Positions 37,201 to 51,653 of a stretch of 64,000 bases of DNA are shown in pieces. Source of the stretch: Auanema rhodensis (taxonomy: Eukaryota > Nematoda > Chromadorea > Rhabditida > Rhabditidae); the NCBI GenBank assembly GCA_964057225.1, contig OZ059894.1, positions 21,916,476 through 21,980,475 of the forward strand. The letters are read 5' to 3'. Under the pieces are notes generated by a model. The model was not told where the DNA came from and made no database searches. It saw nothing but the letters and a program-made list of their open reading frames with translations. Numbering within the stretch: the first letter of the stretch is position 1; each line of letters opens with the position of its first letter. The translations under genes were made by a program, and so were the position numbers.

Positions 37201-38605
37201 GCGGATTTTTAAGCTGCGTCGATCTGTGTTATCAAATTTGCGCTAGCTTAAAAATGCACCGAGATATCAACTGATATAAGTTCACACTTATATCCTCGAT
37301 TTTCACCCTGAAGAATTAATTTTTTCGTTGAATAACATTGTCCATCGTCTTTGCCTTAAAAACAGGAATCTAAAAACATCTACTTTTTGCTAAATTATTT
37401 TGAAATTTTTCGAAAAAATTTTTGTCAAAATGTTTTTGGAAGCAATGTTGAGTGTACATGGAAACTCAACATACACTAATGCATCATTTTTCAAACGATC
37501 ATAACTAATTTTTGTATCAAACGTTTCTCAATGTAGTATAGTGCATTCGATGCGAATTTTTAAGCTGCGTCGATCTGTGTTATCAGATTTGCGCTAGCTT
37601 AAAAATGCACCGAGATATCAACTGATATAAGTTCACACTTATATCCTCGATTTTCACCCTGAAGAATTAATTTTTTCGTTGAATAACATTGTCCATCGTC
37701 TTTGCCTTGAAAAAAGGAATCTAAAAACATCTACTTTTTGCTGAATTATTTTGAAATTTTTCGAAAAAATTTTTGTCAAAATGTTTTTGGAAGCAATGTT
37801 GAGTGTACATGGAAACTCAACATACACTAATGCATCATTTTTCAAACGATCAAAACTAATTTTTGTATTAAGCGTTTCTCAATGTAGTATAGTGCATTCG
37901 ATGCGGATTTTTAAGCTGCGTCGATCTGTGTTATCAGATTTGCGCTAGCTTAAAAATGCACCGAGATATCAACTGATATAAGTTCACACTTATATCCTCG
38001 ATTTTCACCCTGAAGAATTAATTTTTTCGTTGAATAACATTGTCTATCGTCTTTGCCTTGAAAAATGGAATCTAAAAACATCTACTTTTTGCTAAATTAT
38101 TTTGAAATTTTTCGAAAAAATTTTTGTCAAAATGTTTTTGGAAGCAATGTTGAGTGTACATGGAAACTCAACATACACTAATGCATCATTTTTCAAACGA
38201 TCATAACTAATTTTTGTATCAAGCGTTTCTTGATGTAGTATAGTGCATTCGATGCGGATTTTTAAGCTGCGTCGATCTGTGTTATCAGATTTGCGCTAGC
38301 TTAAAAATGCACCGAGATATCAACTGATATAAGTTCACACTTAGATCCTCGATTTTCACCCTGAAGAATTAATTTTTTCGTTGAATAACATTGTCCATCG
38401 TCTTTGCCTTAAAAAAAGGAATCTAAAAACATCTACTTTTTGCTAAATTATTTTGAAATTTTTCGAAAAAATTTTTGTCAAAATGTTTTTGGAAGCAATG
38501 TTGAGTGTACAAGGAAACTCAACATACACTAATGCATCATTTTTCAAACGAACATAACTAATTTTTTTATCAAGCGTTTCTCAATGTAGTATAGTGCATT
38601 CGATG
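31235..38605. repeat. Central mosaic, M90-M110
   Basis: New subtypes enter here: CGAACATAAC with TTTTTTTATCAAG (M90, M92 as CAAACATAAC, M98, M100, M106, M110), TATCAAATTT (M99, M101, M107) and AAAAACAGG (M92-93, M95, M99, M101, M107). M91 and M94 share GATGTAAG and TATCTTCG. M98-M99 and M100-M101 (34043-34744, 34745-35446) form a 702-bp dimer repeated twice. M103-M106 alternate AAAAATGG and AAAAAAAGG copies. M106-M107 and M110-M111 share TACAAGG followed by TATCAAATTT. The CGATCAAAAC variant appears in M93, M101, M108 and M111. Confidence 0.7.
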
Positions 38606-41600
38606 CGGATTTTTAAGCTGCGTCGATCTGTGTTATCAAATTTGCGCTAGCTTAAAAATGCACCGAGATATCAACTGATATAAGTTCACACTTATATCCT
38701 CGATTTTCACCCTGAAGAATTAATTTTTTCGTTGAATAACATTGTCCATCGTCTTTGCCTTAAAAACAGGAATCTAAAAACATCTACTTTTTGCTAAATT
38801 ATTTCGAAATTTTTCGAAAAAATTTTTGTCAAAATGTTTTTGGAAGCAATGTTGAGTGTACATGGAAACTCAACATACACTAATGCATCATTTTTCAAAC
38901 GATCAAAACTAATTTTTGTATTAAGCGTTTCTCAATGTAGTATAGTGCATTCGATGCGGATTTTTAAGCTGCGTCGATCTGTGTTATCAGATTTGCGCTA
39001 GCTTAAAAATGCACCGAGATATCAACTGATTTAAGTTCACACTTATATCCTCGATTTTCACCCTGAAGAATTAATTTTTTCGTTGAATAACATTGTCCAT
39101 CGTCTTTGCCTTAAAAAAAGGAATCTAAAAACATCTACTTTTTGCTAAATTATTTTGAAATTTTTCGAAAAAATTTTTGTCAAAATGTTTTTGGAAGCAA
39201 TGTTGAGTGTACATGGAAACTCAACATACACTAATGCATCATTTTTCAAACGATCATAACTAATTTTTGTATCAAACGTTTCTCAATGTAGAATAGTGCA
39301 TTCGATGCGGATTTTTAAGCTGCGTCGATCTGTGTTATCAGATTTGCGCTAGCTTAAAAATGCACCGAGATATCAACTGATATAAGTTCACACTTATATC
39401 CTCGATTTTCACCCTGAAGAATTAATTTTTTCGTTGAATAACATTGTCCATCGTCTTTGCCTTGAAAAAAGAAATCTAAAAACATCTACTTTTTGCTAAA
39501 TTATTTTGAAATTTTTCGAAAAAATTTTTGTCAAAATGTTTTTGGAAGCAATGTTGAGTGTACATGGAAACTCAACATACACTAATGCATCATTTTTCAA
39601 ACGATCATAACTAATTTTTGTATCAAACGTTTCTCAATGTAGTATAGTGCATTCAATGCGGATTTTTAAGCTGCGTCGATCTGTGTTATCAGATTTGCGC
39701 TAGCTTAAAAATGCACCGAGATATCAACTGATATAAGTTCACACTTATATCCTCGATTTTCACCCTGAAGAATTAATTTTTTCGTTGAATAACATTGTCC
39801 ATCGTCTTTGCCTTAAAAACAGGAATCTAAAAACATCTACTTTTTGCTAAATTATTTTGAAATTTTTCGAAAAAATTTTTGTCAAAATGTTTTTGGAAGC
39901 AATGTTGAGTGTACATGGAAACTCAACATACACTAATGCATCATTTTTCAAACGATCAAAACTAATTTTTGTATTAAGCGTTTCTCAATGTAGTATAGTG
40001 CATTCGATGCGGATTTTTAAGCTGCGTCGATCTGTGTTATCAGATTTGGGCTAGCTTAAAAATGCACCGAGATATCAACTGATTTAAGTTCACACTTATA
40101 TCCTCGATTTTCACCCTGAAGAATTAATTTTTTCGTTGAATAACATTGTCCATCGTCTTTGCCTTAAAAAAAGGAATCTAAAAACATCTACTTTTTGCTA
40201 AATTATTTTGAAATTTTTCGAAAAAATTTTTGTCAAAATGTTTTTGGAAGCAATGTTGAGTGTACATGGAAACTCAACATACACTAATGCATCATTTTTC
40301 AAACGATCATAACTAATTTTTGTATCAAACGTTTCTCAATGTAGTATAGTGCATTCGATGCGGATTTTTAAGCTGCGTCGATCTGTGTTATCAGATTTGC
40401 GCTAGCTTAAAAATGCACCGAGATATCAACTGATATAAGTTCACACTTATATCCTCGATTTTCACCCTGAAGAATTAATTTTTTCGTTGAATAACATTGT
40501 CCATCGTCTTTGCCTTAAAAAAAGGAATCTAAAAACATCTACTTTTTGCTAAATTATTTTGAAATTTTTCGAAAAAATTTTTGTCAAAATGTTTTTGGAA
40601 GCAATGTTGAGTGTACAAGGAAACTCAACATACACTAATGCATCATTTTTCAAACGAACATAACTAATTTTTTTATCAAGCGTTTCTCAATGTAGTATAG
40701 TGCATTCGATGCGGATTTTTAAGCTGCGTCGATCTGTGTTATCAAATTTGCGCTAGCTTAAAAATGCACCGAGATATCAACTGATATAAGTTCACACTTA
40801 TATCCTCGATTTTCACCCTGAAGAATTAATTTTTTCGTTGAATAACATTGTCCATCGTCTTTGCCTTGAAAAAAGAAATCTAAAAACATCTACTTTTTGC
40901 TAAATTATTTTGAAATTTTTCGAAAAAATTTTTGTCAAAATGTTTTTGGAAGCAATGTTGAGTGTACATGGAAACTCAACATACACTAATGCATCATTTT
41001 TCAAACGATCATAACTAATTTTTGTATCAAACGTTTCTCAATGTAGTATAGTGCATTCAATGCGGATTTTTAAGCTGCGTCGATCTGTGTTATCAGATTT
41101 GCGCTAGCTTAAAAATGCACCGAGATATCAACTGATATAAGTTCACACTTATATCCTCGATTTTCACCCTGAAGAATTAATTTTTTCGTTGAATAACATT
41201 GTCCATCGTCTTTGCCTTAAAAACAGGAATCTAAAAACATCTACTTTTTGCTAAATTATTTTGAAATTTTTCGAAAAAATTTTTGTCAAAATGTTTTTGG
41301 AAGCAATGTTGAGTGTACATGGAAACTCAACATACACTAATGCATCATTTTTCAAACGATCAAAACTAATTTTTGTATTAAGCGTTTCTCAATGTAGTAT
41401 AGTGCATTCGATGCGGATTTTTAAGCTGCGTCGATCTGTGTTATCAGATTTGCGCTAGCTTAAAAATGCACCGAGATATCAACTGATTTAAGTTCACACT
41501 TATATCCTCGATTTTCACCCTGAAGAATTAATTTTTTCGTTGAATAACATTGTCCATCGTCTTTGCCTTAAAAAAAGGAATCTAAAAACATCTACTTTTT

Positions 41601-42466
41601 GCTAAATTATTTTGAAATTTTTCGAAAAAATTTTTGTCAAAATGTTTTTGGAAGCAATGTTGAGTGTACATGGAAACTCAACATACACTAATGCATCATT
41701 TTTCAAACGATCATAACTAATTTTTGTATCAAACGTTTCTCAATGTAGTATAGTGCATTCAATGCGGATTTTTAAGCTGCGTCGATCTGTGTTATCAGAT
41801 TTGCGCTAGCTTAAAAATGCACCGAGATATCAACTGATATAAGTTCACACTTATATCCTCGATTTTCACCCTGAAGAATTAATTTTTTCGTTGAATAACA
41901 TTGTCCATCGTCTTTGCCTTGAAAAAAGAAATCTAAAAACATCTACTTTTTGCTAAATTATTTTGAAATTTTTCGAAAAAATTTTTGTCAAAATGTTTTT
42001 GGAAGCAATGTTGAGTGTACATGGAAACTCAACATACACTAATGCATCATTTTTCAAACGATCATAACTAATTTTTGTATCAAACGTTTCTCAATGTAGT
42101 ATAGTGCATTCAATGCGGATTTTTAAGCTGCGTCGATCTGTGTTATCAGATTTGCGCTAGCTTAAAAATGCACCGAGATATCAACTGATATAAGTTCACA
42201 CTTATATCCTCGATTTTCACCCTGAAGAATTAATTTTTTCGTTGAATAACATTGTCCATCGTCTTTGCCTTAAAAACAGGAATCTAAAAACATCTACTTT
42301 TTGCTAAATTATTTTGAAATTTTTCGAAAAAATTTTTGTCAAAATGTTTTTGGAAGCAATGTTGAGTGTACATGGAAACTCAACATACACTAATGCATCA
42401 TTTTTCAAACGATCAAAACTAATTTTTGTATTAAGCGTTTCTCAATGTAGTATAGTGCATTCGATG
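38606..42466. repeat. 1053-bp trimer units, M111-M121
   Basis: The repeated order is AAAAACAGG with CGATCAAAAC, then GATTTAAG with AAAAAAAGG and TATCAAACG, then AAAAGAAATC with ATTCAATG. Full copies are M111-M113, M118-M120 (41063-42115) and M121-M123 (42116-43168); M114-M115 is a partial copy. M116-M117 insert the TACAAGG/TATCAAATTT pair. M113 has a private GTAGAATAG and M115 a private GATTTGGGCTAGC. CGATCAAAAC removes a plus-strand TAA and opens a 65-codon frame at 39857 and 41261. Confidence 0.8.
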
Positions 42467-45400
42467 CGGATTTTTAAGCTGCGTCGATCTGTGTTATCAG
42501 ATTTGCGCTAGCTTAAAAATGCACCGAGATATCAACTGATTTAAGTTCACACTTATATCCTCGATTTTCACCCTGAAGAATTAATTTTTTCGTTGAATAA
42601 CATTGTCCATCGTCTTTGCCTTAAAAAAAGGAATCTAAAAACATCTACTTTTTGCTAAATTATTTTGAAATTTTTCGAAAAAATTTTTGTCAAAATGTTT
42701 TTGGAAGCAATGTTGAGTGTACATGGAAACTCAACATACACTAATGCATCATTTTTCAAACGATCATAACTAATTTTTGTATCAAACGTTTCTCAATGTA
42801 GTATAGTGCATTCAATGCGGATTTTTAAGCTGCGTCGATCTGTGTTATCAGATTTGCGCTAGCTTAAAAATGCACCGAGATATCAACTGATATAAGTTCA
42901 CACTTATATCCTCGATTTTCACCCTGAAGAATTAATTTTTTCGTTGAATAACATTGTCCATCGTCTTTGCCTTGAAAAAAGAAATCTAAAAACATCTACT
43001 TTTTGCTAAATTATTTTGAAATTTTTCGAAAAAATTTTTGTCAAAATGTTTTTGGAAGCAATGTTGAGTGTACATGGAAACTCAACATACACTAATGCAT
43101 CATTTTTCAAACGATCATAACTAATTTTTGTATCAAACGTTTCTCAATGTAGTATAGTGCATTCAATGCGGATTTTTAAGCTGCGTCGATCTGTGTTATC
43201 AGATTTGCGCTAGCTTAAAAATGCACCGAGATATCAACTGATATAAGTTCACACTTATATCCTCGATTTTCACCCTGAAGAATTAATTTTTTCGTTGAAT
43301 AACATTGTCCATCGTCTTTGCCTTGAAAAAAGGAATCTAAAAACATCTACTTTTTGCTGAATTATTTTGAAATTTTTCGAAAAAATTTTTGTCAAAATGT
43401 TTTTGGAAGCAATGTTGAGTGTACATGGAAACTCAACATACACTAATGCATCATTTTTCGAACGATCATAACTAATTTTTGTATCAAACGTTTCTCAATG
43501 TAGTATAGTGCATTCGATGCGAATTTTTAAGCTGCGTCGATCTGTGTTATCAGATTTGCGCTAGCTTAAAAATGCACCGAGATATCAACTGATATAAGTT
43601 CACACTTATATCCTCGATTTTCACCCTGAAGAATTAATTTTTTCGTTGAATAACATTGTCCATCGTCTTTGCCTTGAAAAAAGGAATCTAAAAACATCTA
43701 CTTTTTGCTGAATTATTTTGAAATTTTTCGAAAAAATTTTTGTCAAAATGTTTTTGGAAGCAATGTTGAGTGTACATGGAAACTCAACATACACTAATGC
43801 ATCATTTTTCAAACGATCATAACTAATTTTTGTATCAAACGTTTCTCAATGTAGTATAGTGCATTCGATGCGGATTTTTAAGCTGCGTCGATCTGTGTTA
43901 TCAGATTTGCGCTAGCTTAAAAATGCACCGAGATATCAACTGATTTAAGTTCACACTTATATCCTCGATTTTCACCCTGAAGAATTAATTTTTTCGTTGA
44001 ATAACATTGTCCATCGTCTTTGCCTTAAAAAAAGGAATCTAAAAACATCTACTTTTTGCTAAATTATTTTGAAATTTTTCGAAAAAATTTTTGTCAAAAT
44101 GTTTTTGGAAGCAATGTTGAGTGTACATGGAAACTCAACATACACTAATGCATCATTTTTCAAACGATCATAACTAATTTTTGTATCAAACGTTTCTCAA
44201 TGTAGTATAGTGCATTCAATGCGGATTTTTAAGCTGCGTCGATCTGTGTTATCAGATTTGCGCTAGCTTAAAAATGCACCGAGATATCAACTGATATAAG
44301 TTCACACTTATATCCTCGATTTTCACCCTGAAGAATTAATTTTTTCGTTGAATAACATTGTCCATCGTCTTTGCCTTGAAAAAAGGAATCTAAAAACATC
44401 TACTTTTTGCTGAATTATTTTGAAATTTTTCGAAAAAATTTTTGTCAAAATGTTTTTGGAAGCAATGTTGAGTGTACATGGAAACTCAACATACACTAAT
44501 GCATCATTTTTCGAACGATCATAACTAATTTTTGTATCAAACGTTTCTCAATGTAGTATAGTGCATTCGATGCGAATTTTTAAGCTGCGTCGATCTGTGT
44601 TATCAGATTTGCGCTAGCTTAAAAATGCACCGAGATATCAACTGATATAAGTTCACACTTATATCCTCGATTTTCACCCTGAAGAATTAATTTTTTCGTT
44701 GAATAACATTGTCCATCGTCTTTGCCTTGAAAAAAGGAATCTAAAAACATCTACTTTTTGCTGAATTATTTTGAAATTTTTCGAAAAAATTTTTGTCAAA
44801 ATGTTTTTGGAAGCAATGTTGAGTGTACATGGAAACTCAACATACACTAATGCATCATTTTTCAAACGATCATAACTAATTTTTGTATCAAACGTTTCTC
44901 AATGTAGTATAGTGCATTCGATGCGGATTTTTAAGCTGCGTCGATCTGTGTTATCAGATTTGCTCTAGCTTAAAAATGCACCGAGATATCAACTGATTTA
45001 AGTTCACACTTATATCCTCGATTTTCACCCTGAAGAATTAATTTTTTCGTTGAATAACATTGTCCATCGTCTTTGCCTTAAAAAAAGGAATCTAAAAACA
45101 TCTACTTTTTGCTAAATTATTTTGAAATTTTTCGAAAAAATTTTTGTCAAAATGTTTTTGGAAGCAATGTTGAGTGTACATGGAAACTCAACATACACTA
45201 ATGCATCATTTTTCAAACGATCATAACTAATTTTTGTATCAAACGTTTCTCAATGTAGTATAGTGCATTCAATGCGGATTTTTAAGCTGCGTCGATCTGT
45301 GTTATCAGATTTGCGCTAGCTTAAAAATGCACCGAGATATCAACTGATATAAGTTCACACTTATATCCTCGATTTTCACCCTGAAGAATTAATTTTTTCG

Positions 45401-48400
45401 TTGAATAACATTGTCCATCGTCTTTGCCTTGAAAAAAGAAATCTAAAAACATCTACTTTTTGCTAAATTATTTTGAAATTTTTCGAAAAAATTTTTGTCA
45501 AAATGTTTTTGGAAGCAATGTTGAGTGTACATGGAAACTCAACATACACTAATGCATCATTTTTCAAACGATCATAACTAATTTTTGTATCAAACGTTTC
45601 TCAATGTAGTATAGTGCATTCAATGCGGATTTTTAAGCTGCGTCGATCTGTGTTATCAGATTTGCGCTAGCTTAAAAATGCACCGAGATATCAACTGATA
45701 TAAGTTCACACTTATATCCTCGATTTTCACCCTGAAGAATTAATTTTTTCGTTGAATAACATTGTCCATCGTCTTTGCCTTGAAAAAAGGAATCTAAAAA
45801 CATCTACTTTTTGCTGAATTATTTTGAAATTTTTCGAAAAAATTTTTGTCAAAATGTTTTTGGAAGCAATGTTGAGTGTACATGGAAACTCAACATACAC
45901 TAATGCATCATTTTTCGAACGATCATAACTAATTTTTGTATCAAACGTTTCTCAATGTAGTATAGTGCATTCGATGCGAATTTTTAAGCTGCGTCGATCT
46001 GTGTTATCAGATTTGCGCTAGCTTAAAAATGCACCGAGATATCAACTGATATAAGTTCACACTTATATCCTCGATTTTCACCCTGAAGAATTAATTTTTT
46101 CGTTGAATAACATTGTCCATCGTCTTTGCCTTGAAAAAAGGAATCTAAAAACATCTACTTTTTGCTGAATTATTTTGAAATTTTTCGAAAAAATTTTTGT
46201 CAAAATGTTTTTGGAAGCAATGTTGAGTGTACATGGAAACTCAACATACACTAATGCATCATTTTTCGAACGATCATAACTAATTTTTGTATCAAACGTT
46301 TCTCAATGTAGTATAGTGCATTCGATGCGAATTTTTAAGCTGCGTCGATCTGTGTTATCAGATTTGCGCTAGCTTAAAAATGCACCGAGATATCAACTGA
46401 TATAAGTTCACACTTATATCCTCGATTTTCACCCTGAAGAATTAATTTTTTCGTTGAATAACATTGTCCATCGTCTTTGCCTTGAAAAAAGGAATCTAAA
46501 AACATCTACTTTTTGCAGAATTATTTTGAAATTTTTCGAAAAAATTTTTGTCAAAATGTTTTTGGAAGCAATGTTGAGTGTACATGGAAACTCAACATAC
46601 ACTAATGCATCATTTTTCGAACGATCATAACTAATTTTTGTATCAAACGTTTCTCAATGTAGTATAGTGCATTCGATGCGAATTTTTAAGCTGCGTCGAT
46701 CTGTGTTATCAGATTTGCGCTAGCTTAAAAATGCACCGAGATATCAACTGATATAAGTTCACACTTATATCCTCGATTTTCACCCTGAAGAATTAATTTT
46801 TTCGTTGAATAACATTGTCCATCGTCTTTGCCTTGAAAAAAGGAATCTAAAAACATCTACTTTTTGCTGAATTATTTTGAAATTTTTCGAAAAAATTTTT
46901 GTCAAAATGTTTTTGGAAGCAATGTTGAGTGTACATGGAAACTCAACATACACTAATGCATCATTTTTCGAACGATCATAACTAATTTTTGTATCAAACG
47001 TTTCTCAATGTAGTATAGTGCATTCGATGCGGATTTTTAAGCTGCGTCGATCTGTGTTATCAGATTTGCGCTAGCTTAAAAATGCACCGAGATATCAACT
47101 GATTTAAGTTCACACTTATATCCTCGATTTTCACCCTGAAGAATTAATTTTTTCGTTGAATAACATTGTCCATCGTCTTTGCCTTAAAAAAAGGAATCTA
47201 AAAACATCTACTTTTTGCTAAATTATTTTGAAATTTTTCGAAAAAATTTTTGTCAAAATGTTTTTGGAAGCAATGTTGAGTGTACATGGAAACTCAACAT
47301 ACACTAATGCATCATTTTTCAAACGATCATAACTAATTTTTGTATCAAACGTTTCTCAATGTAGTATAGTGCATTCAATGCGGATTTTTAAGCTGCGTCG
47401 ATCTGTGTTATCAGATTTGCGCTAGCTTAAAAATGCACCGAGATATCAACTGATATAAGTTCACACTTATCCTCGATTTTCACCCTGAAGAATTAATTTT
47501 TTCGTTGAATAACATTGTCCATCGTCTTTGCCTTGAAAAAAGAAATCTAAAAACATCTACTTTTTGCTAAATTATTTTGAAATTTTTCGAAAAAATTTTT
47601 GTCAAAATGTTTTTGGAAGCAATGTTGAGTGTACATGGAAACTCAACATACACTAATGCATCATTTTTCAAACGATCATAACTAATTTTTGTATCAAACG
47701 TTTCTCAATGTAGTATAGTGCATTCAATGCGGATTTTTAAGCTGCGTCGATCTGTGTTATCAGATTTGCGCTAGCTTAAAAATGCACCGAGATATCAACT
47801 GATATAAGTTCACACTTATATCCTCGATTTTCACCCTGAAGAATTAATTTTTTCGTTGAATAACATTGTCCATCGTCTTTGCCTTGAAAAAAGGAATCTA
47901 AAAACATCTACTTTTTGCTGAATTATTTTGAAATTTTTCGAAAAAATTTTTGTCAAAATGTTTTTGGAAGCAATGTTGAGTGTACATGGAAACTCAACAT
48001 ACACTAATGCATCATTTTTCGAACGATCATAACTAATTTTTGTATCAAACGTTTCTCAATGTAGTATAGTGCATTCGATGCGAATTTTTAAGCTGCGTCG
48101 ATCTGTGTTATCAGATTTGCGCTAGCTTAAAAATGCACCGAGATATCAACTGATATAAGTTCACACTTATATCCTCGATTTTCACCCTGAAGAATTAATT
48201 TTTTCGTTGAATAACATTGTCCATCGTCTTTGCCTTGAAAAAAGGAATCTAAAAACATCTACTTTTTGCTGAATTATTTTGAAATTTTTCGAAAAAATTT
48301 TTGTCAAAATGTTTTTGGAAGCAATGTTGAGTGTACATGGAAACTCAACATACACTAATGCATCATTTTTCGAACGATCATAACTAATTTTTGTATCAAA

Positions 48401-49484
48401 CGTTTCTCAATGTAGTATAGTGCATTCGATGCGGATTTTTAAGCTGCGTCGATCTGTGTTATCAGATTTGCGGTAGCTTAAAAATGCACCGAGATATCAA
48501 CTGATTTAAGTTCACACTTATATCCTCGATTTTCACCCTGAAGAATTAATTTTTTCGTTGAATAACATTGTCCATCGTCTTTGCCTTAAAAAAAGGAATC
48601 TAAAAACATCTACTTTTTGCTAAATTATTTTGAAATTTTTCGAAAAAATTTTTGTCAAAATGTTTTTGGAAGCAATGTTGAGTGTACATGGAAACTCAAC
48701 ATACACTAATGCATCATTTTTCAAACGATCATAACTAATTTTTGTATCAAACGTTTCTCAATGTAGTATAGTGCATTCAATGCGGATTTTTAAGCTGCGT
48801 CGATCTGTGTTATCAGATTTGCGCTAGCTTAAAAATGCACCGAGATATCAACTGATATAAGTTCACACTTATATCCTCGATTTTCACCCTGAAGAATTAA
48901 TTTTTTCGTTGAATAACATTGTCCATCGTCTTTGCCTTGAAAAAAGAAATCTAAAAACATCTACTTTTTGCTAAATTATTTTGAAATTTTTCGAAAAAAT
49001 TTTTGTCAAAATGTTTTTGGAAGCAATGTTGAGTGTACATGGAAACTCAACATACACTAATGCATCATTTTTCAAACGATCATAACTAATTTTTGTATCA
49101 AACGTTTCTCAATGTAGTATAGTGCATTCAATGCGGATTTTTAAGCTGCGTCGATCTGTGTTATCAGATTTGCGCTAGCTTAAAAATGCACCGAGATATC
49201 AACTGATATAAGTTCACACTTATATCCTCGATTTTCACCCTGAAGAATTAATTTTTTCGTTGAATAACATTGTCCATCGTCTTTGCCTTGAAAAAAGGAA
49301 TCTAAAAACATCTACTTTTTGCTGAATTATTTTGAAATTTTTCGAAAAAATTTTTGTCAAAATGTTTTTGGAAGCAATGTTGAGTGTACATGGAAACTCA
49401 ACATACACTAATGCATCATTTTTCGAACGATCATAACTAATTTTTGTATCAAACGTTTCTCAATGTAGTATAGTGCATTCGATG
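42467..49484. repeat. Variable-length units started by a GATTTAAG monomer
   Basis: Each unit opens with a GATTTAAG monomer, usually followed by an AAAAGAAATC monomer and then a variable number of TGCTGAATT monomers. Units: M122-M125 (42467-43870), M126-M128 (43871-44923, lacking the AAAAGAAATC member), M129-M134 (44924-47029, four TGCTGAATT members), M135-M138 (47030-48431), M139-M142 (48432-49835). TGCTGAATT copies here usually carry TTTTTCGAACGATC and often end GCGAATTT. M133 has TGCAGAATT. Confidence 0.8.
47381..47729. repeat. 349-bp variant monomer M136
   Basis: Two bases are missing in the right arm of the 72-93 hairpin: the copy reads CACACTTATCCTCG where others read CACACTTATATCCTCG. 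It is otherwise a normal AAAAGAAATC/ATTCAATG monomer. The loss is private to this copy in the window. Confidence 0.9.
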
Positions 49485-51239
49485 CGGATTTTTAAGCTGC
49501 GTCGATCTGTGTTATCAGATTTGCGCTAGCTTAAAAATGCACCGAGATATCAACTGATATAAGTTCACACTTATATCCTCGATTTTCACCCTGAAGAATT
49601 AATTTTTTCGTTGAATAACATTGTCCATCGTCTTTGCCTTGAAAAAAGGAATCTAGAAACATCTACTTTTTGCTGAATTATTTTGAAATTTTTCGAAAAA
49701 ATTTTTGTCAAAATGTTTTTGGAAGCAATGTTGAGTGTACATGGAAACTCAACATACACTAATGCATCATTTTTCAAACGATCATAACTAATTTTTGTAT
49801 TAAGCGTTTCTCAATGTAGTATAGTGCATTCGATGCGGATTTTTAAGCTGCGTCGATCTGTGTTATCCGATTTGCGCTAGCTTAAAAATGCACCGAGATA
49901 TCAACTGATATAAGTTCACACTTAAATCCTCGATTTTCACCCTGAAGAATTAATTTTTTCGTTGAATAACATTGTCTATCGTCTTTGCCTTGAAAAATGG
50001 AATCTAAAAACATCTACTTTTTGCTAAATTATTTTGAAATTTTTCGAAAAAATTTTTGTCAAAATGTTTTTGGAAGCAATGTTGAGTGTACATGGAAACT
50101 CAACATACACTAATGCATCATTTTTCAAACGATCATAACTAATTTTTGTATCAAGCGTTTCTTGATGTAGTATAGTGCATTCGATGCGAATTTTTAAGCT
50201 GCGTCGATCTGTGTTATCAGATTTGCGCTAGCTTAAAAATGCACCGAGATATCAACTGATATAAGTTCACACTTATATCCTCGATTTTCACCCTGAAGAA
50301 TTAATTTTTTCGTTGAATAACATTGTCCATCGTCTTTGCCTTAAAAAAAGGAATCTAAAAACATCTACTTTTTGCTAAATTATTTTGAAATTTTTCGAAA
50401 AAATTTTTGTCAAAATGTTTTTGGAAGCAATGTTGAGTGTACATGGAAACTCAACATACACTAATGCATCATTTTTCAAACGAACATAACTAATTTTTTT
50501 ATCAAGCGTTTCTCAATGTAGTATAGTGCATTCGATGCGGATTTTTAAGCTGCGTCGATCTGTGTTATCAAATTTGCGCTAGCTTAAAAATGCACCGAGA
50601 TATCAACTGATATAAGTTCACACTTATATCCTCGATTTTCACCCTGAAGAATTAATTTTTTCGTTGAATAACATTGTCCATCGTCTTTGCCTTGAAAAAA
50701 GGAATCTAAAAACATCTACTTTTTGCTGAATTATTTTGAAATTTTTCGAAAAAATTTTTGTCAAAATGTTTTTGGAAGCAATGTTGAGTGTACATGGAAA
50801 CTCAACATACACTAATGCATCATTTTTCGAACGATCATAACTAATTTTTGTATCAAACGTTTCTCAATGTAGTATAGTGCATTCGATGCGGATTTTTAAG
50901 CTGCGTCGATCTGTGTTATCAGATTTGCGCTAGCTTAAAAATGCACCGAGATATCAACTGATATAAGTTCACACTTATATCCTCGATTTTCACCCTGAAG
51001 AATTAATTTTTTCGTTGAATAACATTGTCCATCGTCTTTGCCTTGAAAAAAGGAATCTAGAAACATCTACTTTTTGCTGAATTATTTTGAAATTTTTCGA
51101 AAAAATTTTTGTCAAAATGTTTTTGGAAGCAATGTTGAGTGTACATGGAAACTCAACATACACTAATGCATCATTTTTCAAACGATCATAACTAATTTTT
51201 GTATTAAGCGTTTCTCAATGTAGTATAGTGCATTCGATG

Positions 51240-51653
51240 CGGATTTTTAAGCTGCGTCGATCTGTGTTATCCGATTTGCGCTAGCTTAAAAATGCACCGA
51301 GATATCAACTGATATAAGTTCACACTTAAATCCTCGATTTTCACCCTGAAGAATTAATTTTTTCGTTGAATAACATTGTCTATCGTCTTTGCCTTGAAAA
51401 ATGGAATCTAAAAACATCTACTTTTTGCTAAATTATTTTGAAATTTTTCGAAAAAATTTTTGTCAAAATGTTTTTCACATCTACTTTTTGCTAAATTATT
51501 TTGAAATTTTTCGAAAAAATTTTTGTCAAAATGTTTTTGGAAGCAATGTTGAGTGTACATGGAAACTCAACATACACTAATGCATCATTTTTCAAACGAT
51601 CATAACTAATTTTTGTATTAAGCGTTTCTCAATGTAGTATAGTGCATTCGATG
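51240..51653. repeat. 414-bp monomer M147 with internal 62-bp tandem duplication
   Basis: The segment equal to monomer positions 175-236 is present twice, at 51414-51475 and 51477-51538, separated by a single extra C at 51476. The duplicated piece starts ACATCTACTTTTTG and ends AAAATGTTTTT, so it includes the whole A/T palindromic core. The monomer then continues normally from GGAAGCAATG. It is the only kind of large indel in the window. Confidence 0.92.
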
